Shown piece after piece: positions 17,896 through 25,982 of a DNA stretch of 61,295 nt. How positions within the stretch are numbered: the stretch's first letter is position 1; the number at the start of each line of letters is the position of its first letter. The DNA is from Zetaproteobacteria bacterium CG_4_9_14_3_um_filter_49_83 (GTDB lineage Bacteria; Pseudomonadota; Zetaproteobacteria; Mariprofundales; Mariprofundaceae), in contig PFXG01000018.1 of NCBI GenBank assembly GCA_002791545.1, positions 1 through 61,295 on the forward strand. Reading direction: 5' to 3'. The position numbers and the translations under genes were made by a program. The notes under the pieces were generated by a model, which was not told the origin of the DNA, did no database searches, and saw only the letters and a list, made by a program, of their open reading frames with translations.

Positions 17896-17897
17896 GT
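17716..17897 (-). repeat. 182-bp block identical to 19769-19950
   Basis: Comparing the two Rieske genes base by base, 17716-17897 and 19769-19950 are identical. The block covers the 5' coding part (signal/anchor) and two bases before the ATG. Similarity drops abruptly on both sides, which points to gene conversion or recent partial duplication. Confidence 0.93.
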
Positions 17898-18278
17898 CAC
17901 AGCTCCTTTATCGACTTAACTGTATCCGATTACCACAATATTCAGCTAACGCGCAAAAGAATCAAAGGGTTCTGTTAACCACAGACTTGGAAGGAATCTG
18001 AATGAGACGTGGAGACACGTTTGTTGGAGGGCTGCTGGGTCGCGAAAGCGGCTTTTGCAGGGGAACTCACACTGGCAGTTAAAGGGTTTGAGGCAGGCAA
18101 CAGCCCCCGGCCACTCGGATGAAAGGTCAGATTTTCAACCTGAAAGTCTTTAAAGAGAGAAAGACATTCCAGCACATTCAGGGTGGTTATCGCTCTTTCG
18201 CAGCTAAAGGCAATCTATTAGTATGCAAAACGCTACCAAGCCTGCCCACGATTGGAGGAAATATGGTTATAAATTTTA
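17898..18278. other. Intergenic region
   Basis: About 380 bp between the divergent first Rieske gene and the membrane-protein gene at 18279. I see no gene with good support. A clear ribosome site (TTGGAGGAA) lies at 18253-18261 ahead of an ATG at 18263, discussed with the next gene. Confidence 0.35.
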
Positions 18279-19211
18279 TTGTCCTTTTCTGCTGTGTTCA
18301 TAGCTATGGCCGGGTTACACCTTATCGGATTTCCATGGTGGTCAATCATTGGGTGGCCGGTCTGGTTACTGGTTAGCTGGATAACATATTTTTTACTGTT
18401 TAAGCTGCTGCGGTCAACAAAGGTAGTGGATGAAAAGCCCTCGAAGTTCATCACAGTGGCAGTCCCTGTCATAACGTGGTTTTTATTGTTTTTTTGCGCT
18501 TTCATTTTGGTTGCATCCTCCTCTTATTTTGAAGAAGTTTATCTCAGAATCGCAAAACCATTCGGTCATGCACCTACCACAAGCAACGAGCTGATCAATA
18601 CAACACTAAGCAACAAAACGCTCATTCATCCTAAGAATTATGTTTGGTATTATTCACATCAGACTAGCGGCAAAAAAGACATGCTGTTTCTGGAGGCCCT
18701 CTACCCTGAAATGAAGCCCTATTCCGCAGACAACAGAGAAGAGTTTCTTACCACAGGGATAGGAAGGGTAATCAGGATTACCGTCAGTGATCAGGGCGGC
18801 ATACGATCCGATATATTTCAATCATACTACAGTGAAAAATATCAACTGCGCTCAGATGGTCGATTCACTGAACTTTCGAGATATTTGCGAAAGGTTGAGA
18901 GCAATGACGGATTTGGCGCTGAACTCTACCTATTGGGTAAACGGGAGCAGCCGGATTTCTATCTGATATGCGATAAATATGAGGGCTATAGCTATCCGCT
19001 GAATCCTGGATGCGAAGCCAGAGGCGAGGTGTGTGGTCTGAGTATTGAGTACGTGTATAGCCGTGATTACCTCAATCACTGGCATATGATTCATCAACGG
19101 GTGATCAATCTTGTGCAATCGTTTATCCAATTGGACTCCTACACCTGCAACGCTGAGCAGGCATCCATAGAGTCCGGCCCAAAAGTTCGAAACAGATCTG
19201 ATTGCAAGTAG
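18279..19211 (+). CDS. Hypothetical membrane-anchored protein
   Basis: A protein of about 310 residues that I do not recognise. It has two or three N-terminal membrane segments (about 4-20, 24-42 and 58-82), then a soluble domain of about 220 residues rich in aromatic residues, with a few cysteines late in the chain (CEARGEVC). The start is uncertain. The frame opens at a TTG (18279), but the only good ribosome site is ahead of ATG 18263 in another frame; one base less in the T-run at 18273-18280 would fuse them (MVIN-LLSFSAV). It lies between the two Rieske copies on the opposite strand. Confidence 0.5.
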   Translation: MSFSAVFIAMAGLHLIGFPWWSIIGWPVWLLVSWITYFLLFKLLRSTKVVDEKPSKFITVAVPVITWFLLFFCAFILVASSSYFEEVYLRIAKPFGHAPTTSNELINTTLSNKTLIHPKNYVWYYSHQTSGKKDMLFLEALYPEMKPYSADNREEFLTTGIGRVIRITVSDQGGIRSDIFQSYYSEKYQLRSDGRFTELSRYLRKVESNDGFGAELYLLGKREQPDFYLICDKYEGYSYPLNPGCEARGEVCGLSIEYVYSRDYLNHWHMIHQRVINLVQSFIQLDSYTCNAEQASIESGPKVRNRSDCK

Positions 19212-19321
19212 GTTAGTCCATAAAAAAACCGATTTTTTTGAATAGCTTTCTGTTTACCAAAGCGATAGCGGGCTTGTTGTTTCTTCCGATTTACCATTGC
19301 CTATCCAAATACTCTCTCTCT

Positions 19322-19948
19322 CTACGCCTTAGGTTCAGTTGACGCCTGCGTCGCTGGTGGATGCACCCCGATTCTGATCAGGTTTTCGGCAACAAAGTGA
19401 TAAGGAGGAATGCTCAAATTCTCTTTCGCTGGCATACCCTTGTATACCCGCCCGGCCAGATCGAAATAGGAGCCATGACAGGGGCAGTCAAAACCGCCTC
19501 GCCAATAATCCGGGCCGTATCTTTCGTACGCATAATCGGGTTTGAATGTCAGTCCGCAGCCAAGGTGAGTGCAACTATTGATTGCGACGAAGATATCTTT
19601 GCGCAGAGAGCGATGGATATTTTGCGCATAGGATGGTTGCTTCGAATCCTGAGAAAATGGGTCGAGAAGTAGTGGCTGTAGGAAATGCAGATCGCTAATT
19701 TCCTGCTCGGTTCTACGTACGACCGTGATGATTCTTACAACATTCCATGCCATGAGCCAATTCATTTTTTTCATGCCGCCCGGCGGAATATCGCTGATAT
19801 CGACAAGGGCGTTGTGCTCATCCAGATACTCCTGCTCTGTCTGAACAGGACGCATGGAGCTGATAAAGGGAATAGTCACGACAGCGCCACCAGCCACCGT
19901 CATGGCGATGGCCGTTTGTTTCAGGAATTTGCGTTTTGCGTCATCCAT
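19322..19948 (-). CDS. Rieske iron-sulfur protein, copy 2
   Basis: A 208-residue paralog of the protein at 17266-17895. The Rieske ligands are complete (CTHLGC and CPCHGS). The N-terminal 59 residues are identical to copy 1, while the remainder has many substitutions, including around the cluster-flanking loops (GLTFKPDYAYERYGPDY). Both copies are orphan with respect to cytochrome b and c1. Divergent cluster domains under one shared anchor suggest they swap into the same partner complex under different conditions. Downstream on the same strand there is only the intervening gap and the opposite-strand hypothetical gene. Confidence 0.87.
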   Translation of the reverse strand: MDDAKRKFLKQTAIAMTVAGGAVVTIPFISSMRPVQTEQEYLDEHNALVDISDIPPGGMKKMNWLMAWNVVRIITVVRRTEQEISDLHFLQPLLLDPFSQDSKQPSYAQNIHRSLRKDIFVAINSCTHLGCGLTFKPDYAYERYGPDYWRGGFDCPCHGSYFDLAGRVYKGMPAKENLSIPPYHFVAENLIRIGVHPPATQASTEPKA

Positions 19949-19950
19949 GT
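19769..19950 (-). repeat. Second copy of the 182-bp identical block
   Basis: Partner of 17716-17897. Its upstream edge (about 19950) coincides with the point where the adjacent PLDc_N-type reading frame loses its family-like sequence, marking a recombination breakpoint. Confidence 0.9.
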
Positions 19951-20154
19951 AAGCCCCCTGGTCAAATCAGCTTTATTTCGATCTTTTGCAGAGTTCGGTG
20001 TAAGTTCCGGAAGCAACTCCACAATAAAATATGCAATGGAGCCAGCCAAAGGAAGCATCAAAACAATCCAGATCCAGTAGGTGCTTCGCCCTGTCTTGGC
20101 GATATGAACGATAAATGCGACTTGCAGCAGAACAGAAAGGACTATTAACGGCAT
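19921..20154 (-). pseudogene. Truncated PLDc_N-type small membrane protein
   Basis: The first 66 residues read as a typical PLDc_N-like two-helix protein: LLQVAFIVHIAKTGRSTYWIWI, then PLAGSIAYFIVELLPEL. After NKADLTRG the frame runs into the 5' end of Rieske copy 2 and stops inside it in an unrelated frame. Members of this family usually continue well beyond this point. The simplest reading is that duplication or conversion of the Rieske 5' region cut the gene. A short functional membrane protein is possible. Confidence 0.55.
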
Positions 20155-20785
20155 GATAACTCTCCAGATTCAAAATTTATTTCAGAATAAATAAACACAG
20201 CTTTCAGATCGACCAAACATGAACCATAATCCCAGTGTCCGGCGCTTAGCCCTGAATCTGACTTTTGTGATTTAATGTTTCATTCTCATAACGATCAAGA
20301 GATGAGAGCCGGATTCATCTCGATGTGTCACTGTTTTTTTTTATTCCATTATTTACAAGAGCAAAAGTCTGCATGAGTCAAAATTCGTTGTAATCATCAA
20401 CATTGATGATAATGAACATTTATTTCTGAAGAATGTCACTTTTTTCTCGGTTTCCACAATCTGCGTGAAAATGCATACGGCGCCCGGGAAAATGATGAAG
20501 GGGAATGTATGGCTTTTCACGCTGCAGCGAGAAAGTCGCTAGACATGGATGTAACAAGGCTGAAGACCTTGTCTGGAAGAGCAGAATTTGCTGGTGCGTA
20601 ATTGGTTTCAAATGATAAACAATAGAACTCAAGCTCTGGCAATTTACTTCAGAGGTAAGTGCTCAGGTGCGTGGGTTACTTGCAATACAGCGGAATACAA
20701 AAAATGATGTAATGATCTTTTGAGTGTTGGAAAACACCTGCCTCGGGTGCCCGTTTTTTCGTCACAGAAGAATTGAAAGCCCGGA
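20155..20785. other. Long intergenic region with a palindrome
   Basis: About 630 AT-rich bases with no supported gene. It contains the inverted repeat ATCATCAA-CA-TTGATGAT at 20393-20410, a plausible regulator site of unknown owner. Confidence 0.4.
20735..20758. terminator. Possible terminator after the phosphodiesterase-like gene
   Basis: CACC (20735-20738) pairs with GGTG (20746-20749). T-runs follow on both strands (CGTTTTTTC on the plus strand, GGTGTTTT on the minus strand). The stem is short, so confidence is low. Confidence 0.35.
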
Positions 20786-21754
20786 CTAAAACTCTAAACG
20801 TGTTCCCTGACTGACCAGAATAAAATGGATGCCAAGATCATTATGGCTGGCCAACTGCTGTTCGATGATCTGGCGCGTGTTATCCGGTTTGCTGGCGAGT
20901 AGACATGGTTTGATATGGGCAATCACCACTTTTAATCCTGCCAGAGCCTGCTGCGGCTGATTTGGCTCCACCATCAAGGCGAGTTTTCTGAAACTTTTCA
21001 ATATCCATTTGGGTGTCAGATGACCAAATAACAGTTCTTCCGGATGTGAATCGACAAATGATGCTTCGATGGTGATCATGTGCAGTCTGTTTTCACGGAT
21101 CAGCGGGGCAATTCGTTTCCAGAGATCTTCGGTGGTTGTTCTTTGCTCTACCTCATCCGGGCCGGTATCTCCCATGTAAAGCACGTAATGACCATCGTGA
21201 TCGATCAGAAAAGCAGCGGAATCTGCCGAATTACTATGCGCCAGAGAGAGCGCTTCAACGTGCATGCTCGTATTTTCAATGGGGGTGCGCCTGCCTTCGC
21301 TCAGGCGCTGGTATTGATATTGGCCGACCGGATTTTTGCCTTCATTGCCCATATTGGGCCAGCTTACCCAGTTGAAAATCGAATCGCGAATACCGTCAAT
21401 GGTTTCAGGCAGACCGATGATGGGTTTGGGTGTGTCATTCGGCGAGACGCTGACAAGTCCGTGAAGGTGATCCAGAAAACTGTGGGAAATGAGATAGGCT
21501 TTGACATGAGATTTTAGAACGACGCTTTCTACACATTGATCGGGCTGGTCCTGCATCGGAATATCGTGGAAGCATCCATTGTTGGCGGCGACCTGTAAGC
21601 CTGCGAACAGCGTGCCCGCATCAAGGCAGATGAAATCGCTCGATTGATATGGTGCCAGCAAATAAGCATTCAGATTGCTTTCGTTAATGCCGCCCTCTAC
21701 GCCCAGAGAAATCCAGACAAATTTTGGCGGTAAATTACGCATGACAGGCTTCAT
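20786..21754 (-). CDS. Class II cAMP phosphodiesterase-like metallo-hydrolase
   Basis: A 322-residue cytosolic protein of the metallo-beta-lactamase fold resembling class II (PDE1/CpdP-type) cyclic-nucleotide phosphodiesterases. The region YLISHSFLDHLHGLVSVSP (about 108-126) aligns with the family signature HxHLDHxxGLVxxSP, and YMGDTGPDE supplies the later metal-binding Asp. One position differs: the second His of HxHLDH is Phe (HSFLDH). That may affect one metal site or reflect variation within the family. Other candidate ligands, such as ALSLAHSNS and GHLTP, are present. Substrate not proven; cAMP is the family default. Confidence 0.7.
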   Translation of the reverse strand: MKPVMRNLPPKFVWISLGVEGGINESNLNAYLLAPYQSSDFICLDAGTLFAGLQVAANNGCFHDIPMQDQPDQCVESVVLKSHVKAYLISHSFLDHLHGLVSVSPNDTPKPIIGLPETIDGIRDSIFNWVSWPNMGNEGKNPVGQYQYQRLSEGRRTPIENTSMHVEALSLAHSNSADSAAFLIDHDGHYVLYMGDTGPDEVEQRTTTEDLWKRIAPLIRENRLHMITIEASFVDSHPEELLFGHLTPKWILKSFRKLALMVEPNQPQQALAGLKVVIAHIKPCLLASKPDNTRQIIEQQLASHNDLGIHFILVSQGTRLEF

Positions 21755-21872
21755 ATTGACGCATAGGAGAAAAGATAAACCTCAATGCACAAAAATGCGA
21801 ATGGAATTTCTTTTTTAAGAATTTTCTATAAATCGATGATTATTTTTTTGGGGGCTGTAATCTGTTCCACAC

Positions 21873-23324
21873 ATGACAAATACGATGATTGATATAAACC
21901 TGAGTTCACAATGGATGATTGCCTTGCTGTTTGGCCTGCTGCTGCTATTGGCGGTGTTGCTGGTGAATTTCCGTAAGCAGCAACAAGCTGCGAAAATGCT
22001 GGAAACTACAGTTGAGATGCAGCACCAGCAGCTGGGGGAGCAATCCCGTCTGCTTGCTCTGCAAACAACCGAGCATGCATTGCTGGGTGAACGTCTGAGC
22101 CAGCAGGCTATGCAGTGTGAAGCATTGCAGCAGAGGCTGGATACGCGGGAAAAGCTGATTGCTTCACTTCAGCAACAGCTGTCGGAAAGTCAGTCCGGCA
22201 TAGCGAGGCTGGAAACGCGCCTGACCGAGGAAAGGAAGGCTGCTGCTGAAAAGCTGGCCTTGCTGGATGAAGCCAAGGCAAAACTCGGCAATGAGTTCAG
22301 GCTGCTGGCCAACCAGATCTTTGAAGAAAAAGGCAAAGCCTTAAGCGAGCAAAGTCGCGATACTCTGGATGCTGTGCTGAAACCGATGCGTGAGCAGTTC
22401 AGGGATTTCCGCTCACGTGTTGATGAAATTCATACCGATGAAAGCAAAGAGCGGGCAAGTCTGAAAGCGCATCTGGCACAATTGGAGCAACTGAATCGTC
22501 AGATGTCCGAAGACGCGATTAATCTGACACATGCGCTGAAAGGAGACAGTAAAGCGCAGGGCAATTGGGGTGAGATGATTCTTGAGCGTATTCTTGAATC
22601 TTCAGGCTTGCGTGAAGGACACGAATTTGTACGTGAAGACTCCACCACCATCGATGCGCATAAACGTCTGCGGCCTGATGTGGTGATTCGCATGCCGGGT
22701 GATAAACATATTATTATCGATTCAAAAGTATCGCTGACCGATTACGAACGGGTGATTGCGGCAAATGACAGCGAGACACGCAAGAAATACCGCAAGGCGC
22801 ATGTGCAGAGTATCAGAAGCCATATTCGCGGTTTGTCGGATAAACACTATGCACATCTTCCCGGTATTCATTCGCCTGATTATGTGTTGATGTTCATGCC
22901 TGTTGAGGGCGCTTACATGATGGCGATTGAAACCGATCAGGGGATTTTTGAAGCGGCTTTTGAGAAGGGGGTGGCTGTGGTAACCCCTTCAACACTGTAT
23001 GCCACACTGAAGCTGATTGAGCAGCTTTGGCGAGCGGAAAAGCAAAGCGATAACGTGATCAGGCTGATTGATCGTGCCGGGAAGCTGCATGATAAAATGG
23101 TGTCGTTTGTCGAATCGTTTGTGGATATTGGTAATCGTCTCAAGCAGGCACAGGATGCGTACGATCTTTCGTTGAACCGTATGAAAGATGGCCCTGGCAA
23201 TGTCATTCGGCAGATCGATGAGATCGGTAAACTTGCCGGAAAAACAAAAAAGGAAATGCCTGCATCCATGCTCGGTGAAGTTGATGATGAGCCATTGGAT
23301 AAACTTGGAGATAATCTCAAATGA
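21873..23324 (+). CDS. rmuC: DNA recombination protein RmuC
   Basis: RmuC-family protein, a membrane-anchored predicted nuclease that limits inverted-repeat recombination. The 483 residues comprise one N-terminal membrane helix (about 14-32), a long coiled coil (about 40-210) and the conserved RmuC domain: KAQGNWGEMILERILESSGL, RPDVVIRMPGDKHIIIDSKVSL (a nuclease-like D/DSK motif), then VEGAYMMAI and VAVVTPSTLYATLK. The next gene starts at the overlapping ATGATG, so the two are probably co-transcribed. ATG 21885 is an alternative start. Confidence 0.93.
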   Translation: MTNTMIDINLSSQWMIALLFGLLLLLAVLLVNFRKQQQAAKMLETTVEMQHQQLGEQSRLLALQTTEHALLGERLSQQAMQCEALQQRLDTREKLIASLQQQLSESQSGIARLETRLTEERKAAAEKLALLDEAKAKLGNEFRLLANQIFEEKGKALSEQSRDTLDAVLKPMREQFRDFRSRVDEIHTDESKERASLKAHLAQLEQLNRQMSEDAINLTHALKGDSKAQGNWGEMILERILESSGLREGHEFVREDSTTIDAHKRLRPDVVIRMPGDKHIIIDSKVSLTDYERVIAANDSETRKKYRKAHVQSIRSHIRGLSDKHYAHLPGIHSPDYVLMFMPVEGAYMMAIETDQGIFEAAFEKGVAVVTPSTLYATLKLIEQLWRAEKQSDNVIRLIDRAGKLHDKMVSFVESFVDIGNRLKQAQDAYDLSLNRMKDGPGNVIRQIDEIGKLAGKTKKEMPASMLGEVDDEPLDKLGDNLK

Positions 23325-24172
23325 TGATTGAATTAGGCAACATCAACGCACTGAAAGTCGTTAAAGAAGTGGATTTCGGTTTGTATCTGGATGGTGGTGA
23401 TGCGGGTGAAATTCTTTTGCCGACACGTTATGTGCCCCGCCATTATACGATCGGAGAGCCGCTGGATGTATTTATCTATTGCGACTCCGAAGATCGGCTG
23501 ATTGCCACAACTGAAAAACCGTATGCCATGGTGGGAGATTTTGCCTGCCTGAAAGTGGTGTCTGTTTCCAAAACCGGCGCATTTCTGGATTGGGGCCTGT
23601 CCAAGGATTTGCTGTTGCCGTATTCGGAACAGATTCATCGCATGGAAGAAGGTAAACGTTATGTTGTGGTTGTGTTTGTCGATGAACAGAGCAACCGCAT
23701 TGCGGCTTCGGCAAAGTTGGACGATTTTCTATACGAAGAAAATGAAGGGACGTATGTGGCTGGCGAAGCAGTCAGCTTGTTTGTCGCTAACAAAACTGAA
23801 CTGGGCTACAAAGTGATTATTAACCATGGACACTGGGGGCTGTTACATCATCAGGAAGCCGTTCGCGATTTGAAACGCGGTGAAGTTATCGAAGGTTTTA
23901 TCAAAGGCATTCGACCTGATGATAAAATTGATGTCTGCATGCGTTTGCGGCCATCCGAAAAAACCGACTATGTGGCTGAGATGATTGTGGATGCACTCGG
24001 GCATGCGGGCGGCTTTTTACCACTCACCGATAAAAGCTCGGCCGATGAGATTCATGCTCGCTTTGGTATCAGCAAGAGCACCTTTAAAAAGGCGATTGGC
24101 GCATTATACAGAAAACGCGTCATTCTTCTTGAGCGTGATGGCTTGCGTCTGATGGACAAACAAGACAGCTAA
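23321..24172 (+). CDS. cvfB: S1 RNA-binding protein CvfB family
   Basis: A 283-residue CvfB/YitL-like RNA-binding protein. Three S1-type OB folds are in order (about 1-65, 68-135 and 140-210), recognisable by VVKEVDFGLYLDGGDAGEILLP and VVSVSKTGAFLDWGLSKDLLLP. The end is a winged helix (HARFGISKSTFKKAIGALYR, about 247-266). Homologs affect virulence gene expression and bind RNA. It overlaps the rmuC stop by 4 bp. A downstream ribosome site precedes the next gene after a 46-bp gap. Confidence 0.88.
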   Translation: MMIELGNINALKVVKEVDFGLYLDGGDAGEILLPTRYVPRHYTIGEPLDVFIYCDSEDRLIATTEKPYAMVGDFACLKVVSVSKTGAFLDWGLSKDLLLPYSEQIHRMEEGKRYVVVVFVDEQSNRIAASAKLDDFLYEENEGTYVAGEAVSLFVANKTELGYKVIINHGHWGLLHHQEAVRDLKRGEVIEGFIKGIRPDDKIDVCMRLRPSEKTDYVAEMIVDALGHAGGFLPLTDKSSADEIHARFGISKSTFKKAIGALYRKRVILLERDGLRLMDKQDS

Positions 24173-24218
24173 TACAGAATACTCACACGCTTGTGATGAA
24201 AATGAGAAGGAGGACTCT

Positions 24219-25928
24219 TTGGCTAAAGTTTCTAAACATGCAAAGAACAAACCGGTGAATCGCATATCAAATAACAAAAAGAAGAAAATCATGCTGCTGG
24301 CCGATGAAGCGCTGCAGGCGCTGTCGATGCGGAATGCAGTCTGGGTTGAGCAACGCTGTCAGCAGATATTTGATTTGCATCCGGATCACCCCGAAGCCTT
24401 GAATTTGCTGGGTATGCTGGCTTCGCAGCGGGGCCAGATTGATGATGCGATGGCGCTCTTTAGCAGAGCTTCTGAACAGGCACCGGGTGAGATCCGCTTT
24501 CGTGGTAATCTTGCTGCGATGCATATGTTGCGCGGTGAGCACCAGAAAGCCTTGGTGTTGTATCGTGAGATTCTGAAAAAATCGCCGCATGAAATGGTGG
24601 CACTTGCCGGTGCCGGAACAGCATTATTGCATCTGGGTAAATATCGTCTGGCCGTGGAATATCTGGAAAAGGCCAGAGATCGTGACCCGAAAAATGTGCA
24701 TGTTTTGCAGCATCTGGGCTCGGCTTTGCATAAGCATGATGAGCATGGAAAAGCTGAAGTGGTGTTTGATGCCCTGTTAAAAATCCGGCCGGATCATGCG
24801 GTAGCACATTTTGCAAGGGCTCTGTTGTCGATGGAAGGTGGTCATATAGAGCAGGGAATTTTGCAGTTGCGTCAGGCCATTCGTTGTAATCCGACGTATG
24901 CTGAAGCGTATAAGGTGTTAACGGACTGCAAGAAGATTGAACGGGATGATGAGGATTTTGAGCGTATCAAGACTCTGTATGCTGCCTCTGAAAACAAACC
25001 GGATCGACTGCCTTTGGCGCTGGCGATGGCGAAATGCATGGAAGATCAGGGTGATGACGAAGGTGCATTTAAATACCTTCAGGAGGGTAACGGTTTAGCC
25101 CGCAAGCTTGCTCATTATGACGCTTCAGAAGAAGCCGCTATCATGCATGAAATCAGGCAGGTGTTCTCAACTCCCGTCGCGGTAAAAGAGCAAGTTGAAA
25201 CCCTTCCGGTCACGCCGATTTTTATCGTAGGTATGCCGCGCAGCGGTTCGACCTTGCTTGAGCAAATGTTGCGATGTCACCCTCAGGCTGATGGTGTCGG
25301 AGAGGTACCATATTTTTACGAAACCATGGAAGCACAGGGCTTGTTGCATGATCGGCGCATGCAACCGGATCAGATGAGTTCGGAATCACTCGCGTTGGTG
25401 GCGAGTCAATATTGTCAGATGTTGCAGCAGAAGTGCAGGTCAGATGTAACGTTTATCGTGGATAAAAACCTGACAAATTTCCTGTATCTGGGAGCCATTC
25501 ATGCAGCCCTGCCTCAGGCGAAAATTGTGCACATGCGTCGGAATCCTATGGATTGTTGTTTATCCATGTTCAGGAATGACCTGCAGGATTCAATGTTTCA
25601 GTACTGTTATGATTTGCAGGAGTTGGGTGATTATTATCGGATGTATCAAAACATGATGGAGCACTGGCGAAACACATTGTCTGCTGATGCATGGCTTGAA
25701 TCAGATTATGAAGCTTTGGTTGCATCGCCAAAGCAAACGCTTGGTCAGATACTCGATTACTGCGGACTACCCTGGGACGACGCATGTCTGCAATTTCAGG
25801 ATGCTGATAATCATGTGCAAACAGCCAGCGTTTTGCAGGTGCGCCAGGGTGTATATCAAAGTTCCGTGGAAAAATGGCGTCGCTTTGAGAAACAACTGGC
25901 GCCGCTGGCTGAACGTTTGCAGAAGTAA
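24219..25928 (+). CDS. TPR-repeat sulfotransferase family protein
   Basis: A 569-residue two-domain protein. The N-terminal half (about 25-240) is a series of tetratricopeptide repeats, e.g. HPEALNLLGMLASQRGQIDD and NVHVLQHLGSALHKHDEHGK. The C-terminal half is a sulfotransferase domain. It has the PAPS-binding loop FIVGMPRSGSTLLEQML (about 331-347) and a second PAPS-contact region KIVHMRRNPMDCCLSMF. The acceptor is unknown; relatives modify proteins, glycans or lipids. A TTG start at 24219 is chosen because a strong AAGGAGG lies 6-7 bases upstream and no nearby ATG fits. It is followed by a long hairpin terminator. Confidence 0.87.
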   Translation: MAKVSKHAKNKPVNRISNNKKKKIMLLADEALQALSMRNAVWVEQRCQQIFDLHPDHPEALNLLGMLASQRGQIDDAMALFSRASEQAPGEIRFRGNLAAMHMLRGEHQKALVLYREILKKSPHEMVALAGAGTALLHLGKYRLAVEYLEKARDRDPKNVHVLQHLGSALHKHDEHGKAEVVFDALLKIRPDHAVAHFARALLSMEGGHIEQGILQLRQAIRCNPTYAEAYKVLTDCKKIERDDEDFERIKTLYAASENKPDRLPLALAMAKCMEDQGDDEGAFKYLQEGNGLARKLAHYDASEEAAIMHEIRQVFSTPVAVKEQVETLPVTPIFIVGMPRSGSTLLEQMLRCHPQADGVGEVPYFYETMEAQGLLHDRRMQPDQMSSESLALVASQYCQMLQQKCRSDVTFIVDKNLTNFLYLGAIHAALPQAKIVHMRRNPMDCCLSMFRNDLQDSMFQYCYDLQELGDYYRMYQNMMEHWRNTLSADAWLESDYEALVASPKQTLGQILDYCGLPWDDACLQFQDADNHVQTASVLQVRQGVYQSSVEKWRRFEKQLAPLAERLQK

Positions 25929-25944
25929 CACCGTGTACGTGTAG

Positions 25945-25977
25945 CACCGGGAAACCATGCTTTATGGTTTCCCGGTG
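25945..25977. terminator. Bidirectional hairpin between sulfotransferase and malQ
   Basis: Perfect 14-bp stem: CACCGGGAAACCAT (25945-25958) pairs with ATGGTTTCCCGGTG (25964-25977), loop GCTTT. It lies in the 54-bp gap between convergent genes. The T-tract is weak (TGTTATT on the plus strand). Confidence 0.75.
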
Positions 25978-25982
25978 TGTTA

